Below are positions 34,693 through 43,776 of a DNA stretch of 64,000 nt, piece after piece. Source of the DNA: Candidatus Zixiibacteriota bacterium (lineage in GTDB: Bacteria > Zixibacteria > MSB-5A5 > GN15 > JACZUZ01); NCBI GenBank assembly GCA_024280775.1, contig JAJRPM010000010.1:124001-188000 (forward strand), written 5' to 3'. Below the pieces are notes generated by a model. It worked only from the letters and a program-made list of their open reading frames with translations, was not told the origin of the DNA and did not search any database. Positions within the stretch are counted from its first letter, which is position 1; each line of letters begins with the position of its first letter. Made by a program: the position numbers and the translations under genes.

Positions 34693-37600
34693 ATGATTAG
34701 TTCAGGGCAAAACATAGACCATTTCAAGATTCTCGAAAAACTCGGATCCGGGGGCATGGGCGATGTATTTCTCGCCGAAGACACCAAACTAGGTCGCAAA
34801 GTCGCCCTAAAATTTCTTTCCAGTGACTTTTTCACTGACTCCGAACGGCTAGGCCGCTTCCAGCGCGAAGCCAAAACCGCAGCTCAAATCTCTCATCCCA
34901 ATGTCACTGCCATCTATGATTTGGGAACCTTCAAATCTCCCGATTCAGATGAAGAGTCTCTATACATCGTAATGGAGCATGTCAGCGGCGAATCCCTAAA
35001 ACACCGGCTAGCAAACTCAAAGACAGACCTCTCAGAAATTCTTCGTATGGCGGAGAAAATAGGTTCAGGACTCTCTGCCGCCCACAAATTAGGAATAGTT
35101 CATCGCGATATTAAAGCCGACAACATTCTAATCAATGAAGATGGCGAACCCAAAATACTTGACTTCGGACTGGCAAAATTCGCCGACGGAGCCATACTGC
35201 AAGACTCCAACAAGCCTGAGAGCAACATCGATGACGAAGACGGCGATACAATTTCTCGCGAACTAACCCAGGCCGGGAAAATCGTAGGCACTGTAACCTA
35301 TATGTCTCCGGAACAGGCTCGCGGTGAGGAAATCGACACACGTTCAGATATTTTTTCATTCGGTGTCTTACTATACCGCATGGCCGCCGGAGAATTCCCT
35401 TTCACCGGCCCGACCCAAGTTTCAACTCTCGCAAAAATACTGGAAGCAACCCAGGATCCTCCAAGCGCCAAAAACAACGCCATCCCCCCAGAACTTGAAC
35501 GGATAATTACTAAATGTCTTCAGAAATCCCCGGCGGATAGATATCAGAACACTCGGGATTTGGTCCTTGACCTGCGTAGTCTGCGCAAGCAATTTGACAG
35601 TGGCGTCAGTGACAGTATTTCGTCGATAAGTTCACCTTCCATGGCGCCCGTAAAGACATCATCGTCCAAAACCAAAGTGATTGGCTTCGGAGCAATAGCT
35701 GTCCTAGCCCTGATAGCTACCTATGTGTTCTCACCATTTGGATCCGATACTGAGGGCTCAGGTCAACAGGTTATAGCGGCCGAAAATAGCATTGCGATAC
35801 TCGATTTTGCCAACAAAACCAACGACCCGGATCTGCAATGGCTTGAATCCGGCCTGCCGGAAATACTGCTAACCGACTTGACAGAAAACCAAGCCCTAAG
35901 TGTCATATCAAGAGGTCGAATACTAGACCACTTAAAAGCCAAAAGTAACTCTGCCGCCTCCAATGTATCAGCGGAGGAAATGCGTGAGGCCTGCGCGGCT
36001 ATCGGCGCGGCATCGATTATCTCTGGTTCCTACTACAAGATTGGCGATAAGATTCGAATCGATGCTCGCTTTGAAGAAACCTCATCAGGTGAAGTGATTT
36101 GGAGCGAAAAAGTAATAGGTGAAGACCTCTTCTCACTCGTTGATAGCCTAACCGACAAAATTGTCCAATCTCTAAACGTCGCCGACCTGGCGCCCAGCGA
36201 TCAACAGATTGCCGATGTGATGACATCGTCACCTCAAGCATACCGCCTTTATCTTGAAGGTGTCGAATTAATGCTCTCCGAAAGAAGTAAAGAAGCCCAG
36301 AACCTTTTTCAACAGGCTATTGAAATAGACTCTTCATTCGGGATGGCCTACTTGCGCTTGGGGATGTCCCACATTTTCTCCGGGCACAATCAAAAAGGCC
36401 AGGAGATTCTGCAGAAGGCGAAAACTTTCGAAAATAAGCTACCTGTGCGTAGCAGAAGCTTGTTGGATGCTTATGTTGATCTATTCCTAACCCAAAACTA
36501 TGTGGATGGATTCACAAAAATGGCGTCGTATGTGAAGAACTATCCTACCGACAAGGAAGCGCGCACATTCTACGGATCCATCCTCACCTTGACCCAGCAG
36601 GACACGGCCGTCGCATTCGCCCAATTCGACACGGCTCTCGCGCAAGACCCAACCTATCAATTCGCGCTCTCGACTTATGGAGCAACTCTACTAAAATACG
36701 ATAATTTCGAACGAGCCATGAATGTGTTTGAGCAGCTCCTGCGCTTTCATCCCGAATCTCCCGCCGCTTATTCAAACCTGACTGCCATCCATATTTCCCA
36801 AGGCAATTTGGACAAAGCCATCGAGATGACCGACCAGTTGAGAACTCGTTTCCCCGAACGCAGATCGGCGCTTTCTACAATGGTGAACCTGCATTTGCGA
36901 CTACGCCAGTTCGACAGCGCCGCGTACTACTCAGAACTATACAAAGCGTTTGACACAACTGACCATTTTGCGATGATAAGCTACTACCGCTACCAGGGAA
37001 ATCTTGCAACATGGAAAGGCCAATTCAAGGGGGCAATCAAAGCTATTCGAGGGCGAATAAAAGAAGCGACGCTTTCAGACGATAACCAACAGTTATCGAG
37101 TAGCTACCGCGCCTTAGCGTTAACTTTCTTTGTCATTGGTCAAAAAGACAGCGCCTTAGCTTATGCAGATGTGGCATTTGATCTAACGCCATCGGTATTC
37201 AACGCCATCAGTTACCCCTTGACTGTCATTTCGTTTGACCACAGTAAAGGCATGGAATTGAAGAGCGTCTTTGACAGCCTCGCAACTGTCTTTCAATCTC
37301 AGGTTCCCCAAGGAATGTGGTCATTGGTTGAGGCCCTGCGAAATATCTATACCGGAGCCTATAACTATGACACCTCACTTGCCCTCAGCGGCCTGGAGTC
37401 GATCTGTGAAAACCCCAAGTATGTCGGTGGCGGAAATCTGCGTGAGCTGGCGGAAATGCAGATGCATTACGGGCGGTTCGAAGAAGCGCTGAAAAATATC
37501 GAGACCGCAACTTCCGACAAATTTGTCTCTACCGGCGGCTACAGCACATTGAACCTGCTCTACATAAAGGGCCGCGCACACCAAGGACTCAGGCAAAACG

Positions 37601-37710
37601 ACCAAGCAGTTGAAGCATACAAAGAAATGCTAACGTATTGGGGCGCACCCGATATAGAAATCAAGATTATTAGGGAAGCGAAGGACCGATTGGCAAGACT
37701 TACATCCTAA
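34693..37710 (+). CDS. Membrane Ser/Thr protein kinase with TolB-like and TPR sensor region
   Basis: A 1005-residue Hanks-type kinase. The kinase domain (about 10-300) has the Gly loop GSGGMGDVF, Lys40, HRDIKADN (Asp139), DFG (157-159) and MSPEQARG, with an acidic insert in the activation segment. One TM helix (about 331-347, VIGFGAIAVLALIATYVF) separates it from a periplasmic part: a FlgO/TolB-like nucleoside-binding-type domain (NSIAILDFANKT...ARFEETSSGEVIWSE) and TPRs to the end. This layout is common in Acidobacteria and FCB genomes. It is co-transcribed with the FHA phosphatase gene; the phosphatase's FHA could dock to the autophosphorylated kinase (inference). Confidence 0.93.
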   Translation: MISSGQNIDHFKILEKLGSGGMGDVFLAEDTKLGRKVALKFLSSDFFTDSERLGRFQREAKTAAQISHPNVTAIYDLGTFKSPDSDEESLYIVMEHVSGESLKHRLANSKTDLSEILRMAEKIGSGLSAAHKLGIVHRDIKADNILINEDGEPKILDFGLAKFADGAILQDSNKPESNIDDEDGDTISRELTQAGKIVGTVTYMSPEQARGEEIDTRSDIFSFGVLLYRMAAGEFPFTGPTQVSTLAKILEATQDPPSAKNNAIPPELERIITKCLQKSPADRYQNTRDLVLDLRSLRKQFDSGVSDSISSISSPSMAPVKTSSSKTKVIGFGAIAVLALIATYVFSPFGSDTEGSGQQVIAAENSIAILDFANKTNDPDLQWLESGLPEILLTDLTENQALSVISRGRILDHLKAKSNSAASNVSAEEMREACAAIGAASIISGSYYKIGDKIRIDARFEETSSGEVIWSEKVIGEDLFSLVDSLTDKIVQSLNVADLAPSDQQIADVMTSSPQAYRLYLEGVELMLSERSKEAQNLFQQAIEIDSSFGMAYLRLGMSHIFSGHNQKGQEILQKAKTFENKLPVRSRSLLDAYVDLFLTQNYVDGFTKMASYVKNYPTDKEARTFYGSILTLTQQDTAVAFAQFDTALAQDPTYQFALSTYGATLLKYDNFERAMNVFEQLLRFHPESPAAYSNLTAIHISQGNLDKAIEMTDQLRTRFPERRSALSTMVNLHLRLRQFDSAAYYSELYKAFDTTDHFAMISYYRYQGNLATWKGQFKGAIKAIRGRIKEATLSDDNQQLSSSYRALALTFFVIGQKDSALAYADVAFDLTPSVFNAISYPLTVISFDHSKGMELKSVFDSLATVFQSQVPQGMWSLVEALRNIYTGAYNYDTSLALSGLESICENPKYVGGGNLRELAEMQMHYGRFEEALKNIETATSDKFVSTGGYSTLNLLYIKGRAHQGLRQNDQAVEAYKEMLTYWGAPDIEIKIIREAKDRLARLTS

Positions 37711-38088
37711 CCTGTCAAAGGCGAACAAAACTTTTCTCTTGACAAAAGACAATGGAATTGCGTATTTTCCATTAGAAAGTCTAATGGCCGCGCATTTATC
37801 ACGTAACGCCAAACAGTCTGATTGCCTCTCCCTCGTTCCTCACAAAAGTTCATGCAGATTGTTAGTTAATGTACATTGTTGTTCATGCATTGTTTCAGAG
37901 CTTTGCCCAACCCCTTTTGTCGTTTCAAACAAAGTCAAAGCGACTCTTTACTAGTCATGTCCCCTTTTTTTTGGTGTATTCTCTCGCGGTTCGATTTATC
38001 GTTTAGTTCTAGCAAAAGCTAGAAAATTCATCCCGAAAAACAAAATGGCAATTGCAGGATAATATTTTAACCAGGAAGGAAAACCACA
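37711..38088 (+). promoter_or_regulatory. 378-bp upstream region of the large secreted protein, with promoter-like elements
   Basis: No gene is supported here. A perfect TTGACA (37739-37744) is followed after 18 bp by TATTTT (37763-37768), giving a possible promoter with a leader of about 310 bases. The region is T-rich with an eight-T run near 37965. AGGAAGGA at 38073-38080 is a strong ribosome-binding site for ATG 38089. The long leader may hold regulatory structure, but none that I recognise. Confidence 0.4.
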
Positions 38089-41000
38089 ATGAACCACAAA
38101 AGTGTCCTGTCAAAGGATTTGTCTGGAGCGCGAGCTACAGGAGTTCTCATGTTATTTGCAGCGTTGCTGCTGATGACATTCTCACCCAACGCATCAGCGG
38201 GTGACCTTGAACACCGAATCAACTCGCAGAAACTAAAACTTGCTCGCTACACACAACGCCTGGCGTTGCCCAGCGGATTAGAGGACCTGAACAGCCAGAC
38301 ATCCTCAAACAGCAATGATGCCGGCCAATATATGGGCGCATCCTCAAGGTTTTCTAACCTGACCTGCGTTTCAGGGTCAATTGACCTCGTCCGAGGCATA
38401 ACCGTAGGTTGCACAACTTATGATTATCAAAAAAACAACTCCATGAATCGCCAAATAGGCATCACAGAGCCATCACACATTGTCTACTTCACATGGATGA
38501 ACAAACTCAACGCCACTTTTGGCGGCGCTAGAAACGTAGCTTCTGACGCATGGGATCCAGGAGCAGGAAGTTTGAGTGATGGAACCGGCGGTGTTGATGT
38601 GAGCGCCAATGTTGACGGTACGACAGGTCGTTCAGGATTCGTTACCATGGATGTGACATCATCTGAATTAGCGGCCAACGCACACCATTGGAATGCGCCT
38701 GCAGGAGCCGGCACACGACCGCATGCTTTTCTCAACAACACGCCCAGCTTGAGCGATTTCGCTTCAGCTACAGCAATTCCAGACGCAATTTGGACTCCTT
38801 TTCTAACAGGAGACGCAACTCTCTATTTATGGCCAGCTATTGCGCATGGCACAGACGGAGTCAATGATGTAACTCACCTTTTGATTCATTCAACCCGCAC
38901 CGATGGCGACGGTGATGTAGTTTATCTAAGAAAAGTCGGGTCCGGGCTCGGTGGAACCTGGTCATCGGCGTTTTCCGTTGGCCTGGGTGGTTTCAATACC
39001 AGTCCTGTAATCACCGCATCGAGAAACTCAGCAAATGTTGCAATCGCCGCTTCCTTTGCAAGAGGAGACGGAACTAAGTTCGGAGCGCCAATTTCGCGTT
39101 ATGACACTTTTCTCTCCGGTCAAATTGACAATGACATGTACTATATGACATCCGCCGACGGGGGAGCGACATGGGGACCATTGACCAACGTTACCCAAAA
39201 TCAATTCCCGGCAGTTGATAGCATAGGTTTCTATCCTCATGCAAAACTGACCGCACTCTGGGATTCTGCAGAAAATTTGCACATAGTCTGGAATGCCGGA
39301 TTCAACGACGCCACCGGATTTGTTTTGCAACGCTCTCGCCTATTCCATTATGATATCGTCAGTGATGCTATTACCACTGTCTATGACGCAAGCTGGGATC
39401 CGACTCGTTGTACAGCCGGTGTGTTTAATCTAAACACTTCCAATCCACAGCTCAGTGAGTGTAACTCCAAACTATATGTCACTTTCTCTCAATTCAATGA
39501 CATTCCTAACGGTGTCGAAGATGACTGCTCCGAACGTGGGTTCGCCGCTGGCGCAACAGACATACTTGGAGCCGCCAACGCAGAAATCTTTGTCTCGGTT
39601 TCAGACAACAATGGACTCTCATGGGACAGACCGCGTAACTTGACCAGCACCTACACTCCTAATTGTGACACCATCCCCGGTGGTCTTCAGCCGGATTGTG
39701 ACTCTGATGCCTGGCACACTACCACACGTTACGGTGTAGACGCCGCCTTTGATGACTTTGACGGTATTCCCAACTTGACGGCAAATATTGACGCCGCCTA
39801 TATCGCCGATAGTTTCCTTTTTGTTCAGTACATCAATGACGCTGACCCGGGTGGAGCTGTTCGACCTGAAGGTGGCTGGACACTGAATCCGGTTCGGGTC
39901 TTCCGTTTCGGTTGCGTGGAGCCGATTCTTGAAGCTGTCCTGGGTTCGTCATTACAAAGTGGACAGGCCATTTCTGACCCGGCATTTGCGCTTCCAGGAC
40001 AAACGCAGATTCTGCCCTGGAGTCTCGTGAACTTTGGAAACAAGGACCTGACCTATAGCCTTACAGTAATCGATCAGAATCCGCCAAATAACCTGCAAGT
40101 CAATCCAACTTCGGGTAACATTCTTACTGGTGTTTCACAAATTGACACTCTGGATGTAATCTTGAATGCCTCTTTGGAAACTACAGTTCAGAGCGCATCA
40201 GCGACAATTATTGCAACAGGTAACTTCGTTTCATCACCGGATACTTTCTTTGTCAGCTACACTATTGGTGATGTAGAACTGCTCACCTTTGATTCGTTGA
40301 ACAACTGCCTGGTCTTCAGCAACAACGGTAACATCGGCGCAGAGAACAATGCCCGACCTACAGTTGCCGGCAATGGCAATGGTATGTTGAACATGGATTT
40401 CGTCGGTGACATTGCCGAATGTGACACAACTGGTAATGCCAATAGTTACCTCTTCGATGGTTCCCCGGTTATTTCATACAATGCCGGACAAGTAGTTTCA
40501 GGTATGTTTGAATTCAACATTGTCGATACGTTCCAATTCAGACCTTTGACAATGCCAACCACCGACAACAATCCCGCTGGCGACCCGGATTACCTACATG
40601 CGAACTCCGGTAACTTCACCACACAGGACTCAACAATCGGCCTGACAGTCGACTATTGGACTCCTGTTCCGGCGATTGCACCACCTGGATCGTGGAAAGT
40701 TGTAATCGGACGCGTCTGTTACTACAATCTGACCTCTACTCCAATTGATAGCGTCTTCTGCGCCTTCGCCTGGGACTGGGATGTGCCGTCGGACTCTGGT
40801 TCACGAAACACCTCAACCTTTGACCCCGCAAGAGCCTTGATCTACCAACAAGGAGCTGAATTCGGTCAAGACACTGGTAACACAGCATGTCAACCCAATG
40901 ACCAAAGATTCGCTGGTACCATCTATGTACCGCCATCAGATGTAAGTCTGCCAAGCTACACTGACTTAGGCTCCGGCATAATGGGCGTTGGGTTCCAGGG

Positions 41001-41505
41001 ACTTTTCACTAGAAACAATAGCGAGTTTGTAGGCTCGGATTGGGATCATCCTGCAGTAGATTCTCTATTGCACAATGTAACCGGTTTCTCCAAGTTCTCC
41101 AGCGCCGCCCCCGACTCTCAAGAGGTGGATCTCTTTACCATGCTGAACGGTGGCTCCTACCGTATTGACGCCGATGACACTCTTTACCTATGGTTCAAGA
41201 TGGTCACAGGCATCGGTACACAGACTGAGTTTCTTGCATGTGTTGACTCGGCCGCCGGATTGGGAGATCCGACCACTACAGGTTGCTGTGTCGTCCCTGG
41301 CGATTTCAGCCACGATGGCGCATTCAACATCGCTGATGTCACCGCCGGTATCGCACGCATCTTCTCTGGTGGCCCCCCGCCATTCTGTCAGGACGAAGCC
41401 GACTTTAACAGCGACAATGCCTTCAACATCGCCGATGTCACCGCTGGTATCGCACGCATCTTCTCTGGTGGAGGACCTGCAGTTTGCGGCACAACTGGCA
41501 CATAG
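38089..41505 (+). CDS. Large secreted protein with sialidase-like (BNR) region and dockerin-like C-terminal repeats
   Basis: A 1138-residue exported protein. The signal peptide (VLMLFAALLLMTFSPNASA) is followed by a beta-propeller-like part with Asp-box-type motifs (SADGGATWGPL, VSDNNGLSWDRP; about 330-520), then beta-sandwich regions including a choice-of-anchor-like stretch (PGQTQILPWSLVNFGNKDLTYSL). The C-terminus is GCCVVPGDFSHDGAFNIADVTAGIARIF...DFNSDNAFNIADVTAGIARIFSGGGPAVCGTTGT, two dockerin-like repeats. The catalytic residues of a sialidase were not identified, so activity is not claimed. A strong terminator follows. Same C-terminal module as the protein at 7331. Confidence 0.82.
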   Translation: MNHKSVLSKDLSGARATGVLMLFAALLLMTFSPNASAGDLEHRINSQKLKLARYTQRLALPSGLEDLNSQTSSNSNDAGQYMGASSRFSNLTCVSGSIDLVRGITVGCTTYDYQKNNSMNRQIGITEPSHIVYFTWMNKLNATFGGARNVASDAWDPGAGSLSDGTGGVDVSANVDGTTGRSGFVTMDVTSSELAANAHHWNAPAGAGTRPHAFLNNTPSLSDFASATAIPDAIWTPFLTGDATLYLWPAIAHGTDGVNDVTHLLIHSTRTDGDGDVVYLRKVGSGLGGTWSSAFSVGLGGFNTSPVITASRNSANVAIAASFARGDGTKFGAPISRYDTFLSGQIDNDMYYMTSADGGATWGPLTNVTQNQFPAVDSIGFYPHAKLTALWDSAENLHIVWNAGFNDATGFVLQRSRLFHYDIVSDAITTVYDASWDPTRCTAGVFNLNTSNPQLSECNSKLYVTFSQFNDIPNGVEDDCSERGFAAGATDILGAANAEIFVSVSDNNGLSWDRPRNLTSTYTPNCDTIPGGLQPDCDSDAWHTTTRYGVDAAFDDFDGIPNLTANIDAAYIADSFLFVQYINDADPGGAVRPEGGWTLNPVRVFRFGCVEPILEAVLGSSLQSGQAISDPAFALPGQTQILPWSLVNFGNKDLTYSLTVIDQNPPNNLQVNPTSGNILTGVSQIDTLDVILNASLETTVQSASATIIATGNFVSSPDTFFVSYTIGDVELLTFDSLNNCLVFSNNGNIGAENNARPTVAGNGNGMLNMDFVGDIAECDTTGNANSYLFDGSPVISYNAGQVVSGMFEFNIVDTFQFRPLTMPTTDNNPAGDPDYLHANSGNFTTQDSTIGLTVDYWTPVPAIAPPGSWKVVIGRVCYYNLTSTPIDSVFCAFAWDWDVPSDSGSRNTSTFDPARALIYQQGAEFGQDTGNTACQPNDQRFAGTIYVPPSDVSLPSYTDLGSGIMGVGFQGLFTRNNSEFVGSDWDHPAVDSLLHNVTGFSKFSSAAPDSQEVDLFTMLNGGSYRIDADDTLYLWFKMVTGIGTQTEFLACVDSAAGLGDPTTTGCCVVPGDFSHDGAFNIADVTAGIARIFSGGPPPFCQDEADFNSDNAFNIADVTAGIARIFSGGGPAVCGTTGT
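41323..41471 (+). repeat. Near-identical 50-bp duplication encoding the dockerin-like repeats
   Basis: Bases 41323-41372 and 41422-41471 are 50-bp copies differing at two synonymous positions; both encode FNIADVTAGIARIFSGG. Such identity at the DNA level suggests recent duplication or gene conversion inside the coding region. Confidence 0.9.
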
Positions 41506-41539
41506 CCTGATTGCTGATACAGCGATATAGTGTTATCAT

Positions 41540-41574
41540 GCGGACGACATGCAAATGTCGTCCGCTTTCTTTTT
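41540..41574 (+). terminator. Rho-independent terminator after the large secreted protein
   Basis: A perfect 11-bp stem GCGGACGACAT/ATGTCGTCCGC closes on a GCAA tetraloop and is followed by TTTCTTTTT. Confidence 0.92.
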
Positions 41575-41649
41575 GCTCTTTACAACTTGCTCTTTACCAA
41601 CTTGTTCTTTGAAGCATGATTTGTTGTTTCATTTGAAGTATGAGGATGT

Positions 41650-42426
41650 GTGGTGGAATTCCGAAAGAAAATACGACAAAGAAATCTATACGACCCTGAG
41701 AGTTCAGAGCTCTACAAACTCAGTCGCTCTCGGCTCGATAGTTTCATTCAATGCGCTCGTTGTTTCCATATTGATCGCAGACTAGGTGTGGACCGTCCTG
41801 CGACACCTGGATACACTCTAAACTCGGCAGTGGATTCCTTACTTAAGAATGAGTTCGATTCCTTTCGTTCGCAAGGACTCCCTCACCCTCTGCAAACCCA
41901 ATTCAACACAGACTCAATTCCCTTCGCACATGACTCAATGGACGACTGGCGCAATGTGCGCAAGGGCATACAAGTTCCCCACACTCCATCAGGCTTTCTG
42001 GTAACCGGAGCGGTAGATGATATATGGATAAACTCGAAGGGTGAATTGATAATAGTTGACTACAAGGCCACAAGTGTCAAAGACGGCGTGACCGCCGAAA
42101 CACATCTTCATTCTGCCTATTGCAGGCAACTGGAAATCTATCAGTGGCTTTTTCGGCAGAATGGTTTCTCAGTATCCGACACCGCCTACTTAGTCTATGC
42201 CAATGGCCTCAAGAACAAATCAGCATTCAATAGTCGTTTAGAATTCGACCTGACACTACTTGCATACCAAGGGCAGTCTGGCTGGGTCGGTGGCAAACTG
42301 CTCGAGGCCCACTCTTGCTTGCAAAGCGAAAGAATCCCCGAACCATCAAGCTATTGTAAGCATTGCGCCTATATTGATAATGTAAATAAAGTCGTACGGT
42401 CTGGATCAACATCATCAACACCATAA
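41650..42426 (+). CDS. PD-(D/E)XK-family nuclease-like protein (RecB/Cas4 type)
   Basis: A 258-residue protein of the PDDEXK_1 (RecB-nuclease) type. KLSRSRLDSFIQCARCFHIDRRLGV resembles the N-terminal helix and Cys region of Cas4/AddB nucleases. The active-site core is VTGAVDDIWINSKGELIIVDYKATS, with Asp123/124, Asp137 and Lys139; YCRQLEIYQWL supplies the QxxxY motif. Cysteines (CARC at 35-38, CKHC near the C-terminus) could hold a metal or Fe-S cluster, but the canonical four-Cys spacing is not exact. It starts at a GTG after GAGG (41650, or GTG 41653). No CRISPR or recBCD partner is nearby. A DNA-repair role is inferred. Confidence 0.78.
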   Translation: MVEFRKKIRQRNLYDPESSELYKLSRSRLDSFIQCARCFHIDRRLGVDRPATPGYTLNSAVDSLLKNEFDSFRSQGLPHPLQTQFNTDSIPFAHDSMDDWRNVRKGIQVPHTPSGFLVTGAVDDIWINSKGELIIVDYKATSVKDGVTAETHLHSAYCRQLEIYQWLFRQNGFSVSDTAYLVYANGLKNKSAFNSRLEFDLTLLAYQGQSGWVGGKLLEAHSCLQSERIPEPSSYCKHCAYIDNVNKVVRSGSTSSTP

Positions 42427-42447
42427 CTACCCAAAGGGGGCAAAACC

Positions 42448-43119
42448 TTGAGTCATGGAAAACTAATTCCTTTATCTGGCTACAAAGAGCTTTCAAACGA
42501 GGAAATGAAATCTCGCTCGGATGACTTTTACCAACTCATGCGTAGAAGACGCACTGTGCGGGATTTCGCTAATCGACCTGTTCCCCGTGAAATCATCGAG
42601 CGCTGTTTACTAACGGCCGGCACAGCGCCAAGCGGAGCCAATATGCAACCCTGGCAATTTGTCGTGGTTTCGTCACCTGAAATAAAAGCGAAAATTCGTC
42701 AGGCCGCAGAAGAAGTGGAACGCGAATTCTATGAGAATAAAGCCCCGGACTATTGGCTTGACGCCCTCGGGCCGCTAGGAACCGATGAAAGCAAACCACA
42801 CCTTGAAGAGGCGCCGTATCTTATCGTTATCTTCTCGAAACAGCATACAGTAACAGAAGATGGTAAGCGTTTGCACAATTACTATATTTCCGAATCAGTC
42901 GGCATTGCATTAGGTTTCCTAATCACCGCGATTCACAACGCAGGCCTGGCTTCACTAACTCACACTCCAAAACCCATGAGCTTCCTTCGAGAAGTATTGG
43001 GCCGTCCAAAGCATGAAACGCCGGTTCTGATACTTGCTGTAGGGTACCCGGCCAAGGATGCCCAAGTTCCAGAGATTTCAAAGAAACAATTGGACGAAAT
43101 CGCAACTTTTCTGGACTAA
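42448..43119 (+). CDS. Nitroreductase-family flavoprotein, iodotyrosine deiodinase-like
   Basis: A 223-residue FMN-dependent enzyme. Motifs: FYQLMRRRRTVRDFANRPVP, TAGTAPSGANMQPWQFVVVSSPEIKAKIRQAAEE, DYWLDALGPLGTDESKPHLEEAPYLIVIF, SESVGIALGFLITAIHNAGLASLTHTP and VLILAVGYPAKDAQVP. The long insert (E-x-E...W...GT...K) and SGANMQPW are close to the iodotyrosine dehalogenase branch rather than to typical NfsA/B enzymes. The start is a TTG at 42448, with AAAGGGGG seven bases upstream; no ATG is better. It is 21 bp after the nuclease gene and probably co-transcribed. Reductive dehalogenation is possible but unproven. Confidence 0.85.
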   Translation: MSHGKLIPLSGYKELSNEEMKSRSDDFYQLMRRRRTVRDFANRPVPREIIERCLLTAGTAPSGANMQPWQFVVVSSPEIKAKIRQAAEEVEREFYENKAPDYWLDALGPLGTDESKPHLEEAPYLIVIFSKQHTVTEDGKRLHNYYISESVGIALGFLITAIHNAGLASLTHTPKPMSFLREVLGRPKHETPVLILAVGYPAKDAQVPEISKKQLDEIATFLD

Positions 43120-43261
43120 TCACTAAGACTAACCGCTAACCTGGCGTATTTTTGTTGCTCATTGGGCTACTTAGAGCAATCTTCAATCGCCCAAGGGTAA
43201 GCGTTGAACGTTGATTGCACTGGTCCGACGGGCACATTTCGAAAAGCGGAGTTACCATAGC

Positions 43262-43690
43262 ATGCTATTATCAAAAAGCGCGATATACGGCCTGAGAGCT
43301 GCATTGTATATTGCCTCTCTCAAAAGCGGCGAATACGTTACTGTCAGACACATATCCGAGGAATTGGGTATCTCTTTTCATTTCCTGGCCAAAATTCTCC
43401 AATCTCTAACTCAACATGGGATTCTGCAATCGTTCCGCGGTCCTAATGGCGGAGTTACCTTGGCAAAGCCGGCCAGTGAGATTCGTCTCGATGAATTGCT
43501 CAATGCTATCGATGGCCCTACAATGTTCGATGAATGTATTATGGGATTGCCCGGATGCGGTCATGAGCGACCTTGTCCGTTGCATTCCCAGTGGGCTTTG
43601 GCCCAAAAGCAAATCAAAGAGCTTTTCGAGAATACGACTCTAGCCGAACAGGCAGATAGAATTGAAGAACTCGACTTGCGGCTTAAATAG
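43262..43690 (+). CDS. Rrf2-family transcriptional regulator
   Basis: A 142-residue winged-helix regulator. LLSKSAIYGLRAALYIAS, VRHISEELGISFHFLAKILQSLTQHGIL and SFRGPNGGVTLAKPASEI are the Rrf2 DNA-binding region. Three cysteines (C-x6-C-x5-C in DECIMGLPGCGHERPC) match the Fe-S-ligand pattern of IscR/NsrR-type members, so it may sense iron-sulfur status, redox or NO. ATG 43262 is the family start; the frame is open to 43211. It stands between the deiodinase-like enzyme and GH15, with no obvious regulon member such as isc genes in the window. Confidence 0.92.
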   Translation: MLLSKSAIYGLRAALYIASLKSGEYVTVRHISEELGISFHFLAKILQSLTQHGILQSFRGPNGGVTLAKPASEIRLDELLNAIDGPTMFDECIMGLPGCGHERPCPLHSQWALAQKQIKELFENTTLAEQADRIEELDLRLK

Positions 43691-43776
43691 ATTGAACTCC
43701 CTTCACGAACTATTGCTCGCAAACTCTCAATTAAACCAATTCTCTACACAAGTAAACCCATCAGGAGTTGAATAGA

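Noticed and set aside
38089-41505. Active sialidase
   Set aside because: Asp-box-like motifs are present, but the arginine triad and catalytic Tyr/Glu could not be identified.
41650-42426. Cas4 of a CRISPR system
   Set aside because: PD-(D/E)XK core is similar, but no array, no cas1/cas2, and the Cys spacing does not match Cas4.
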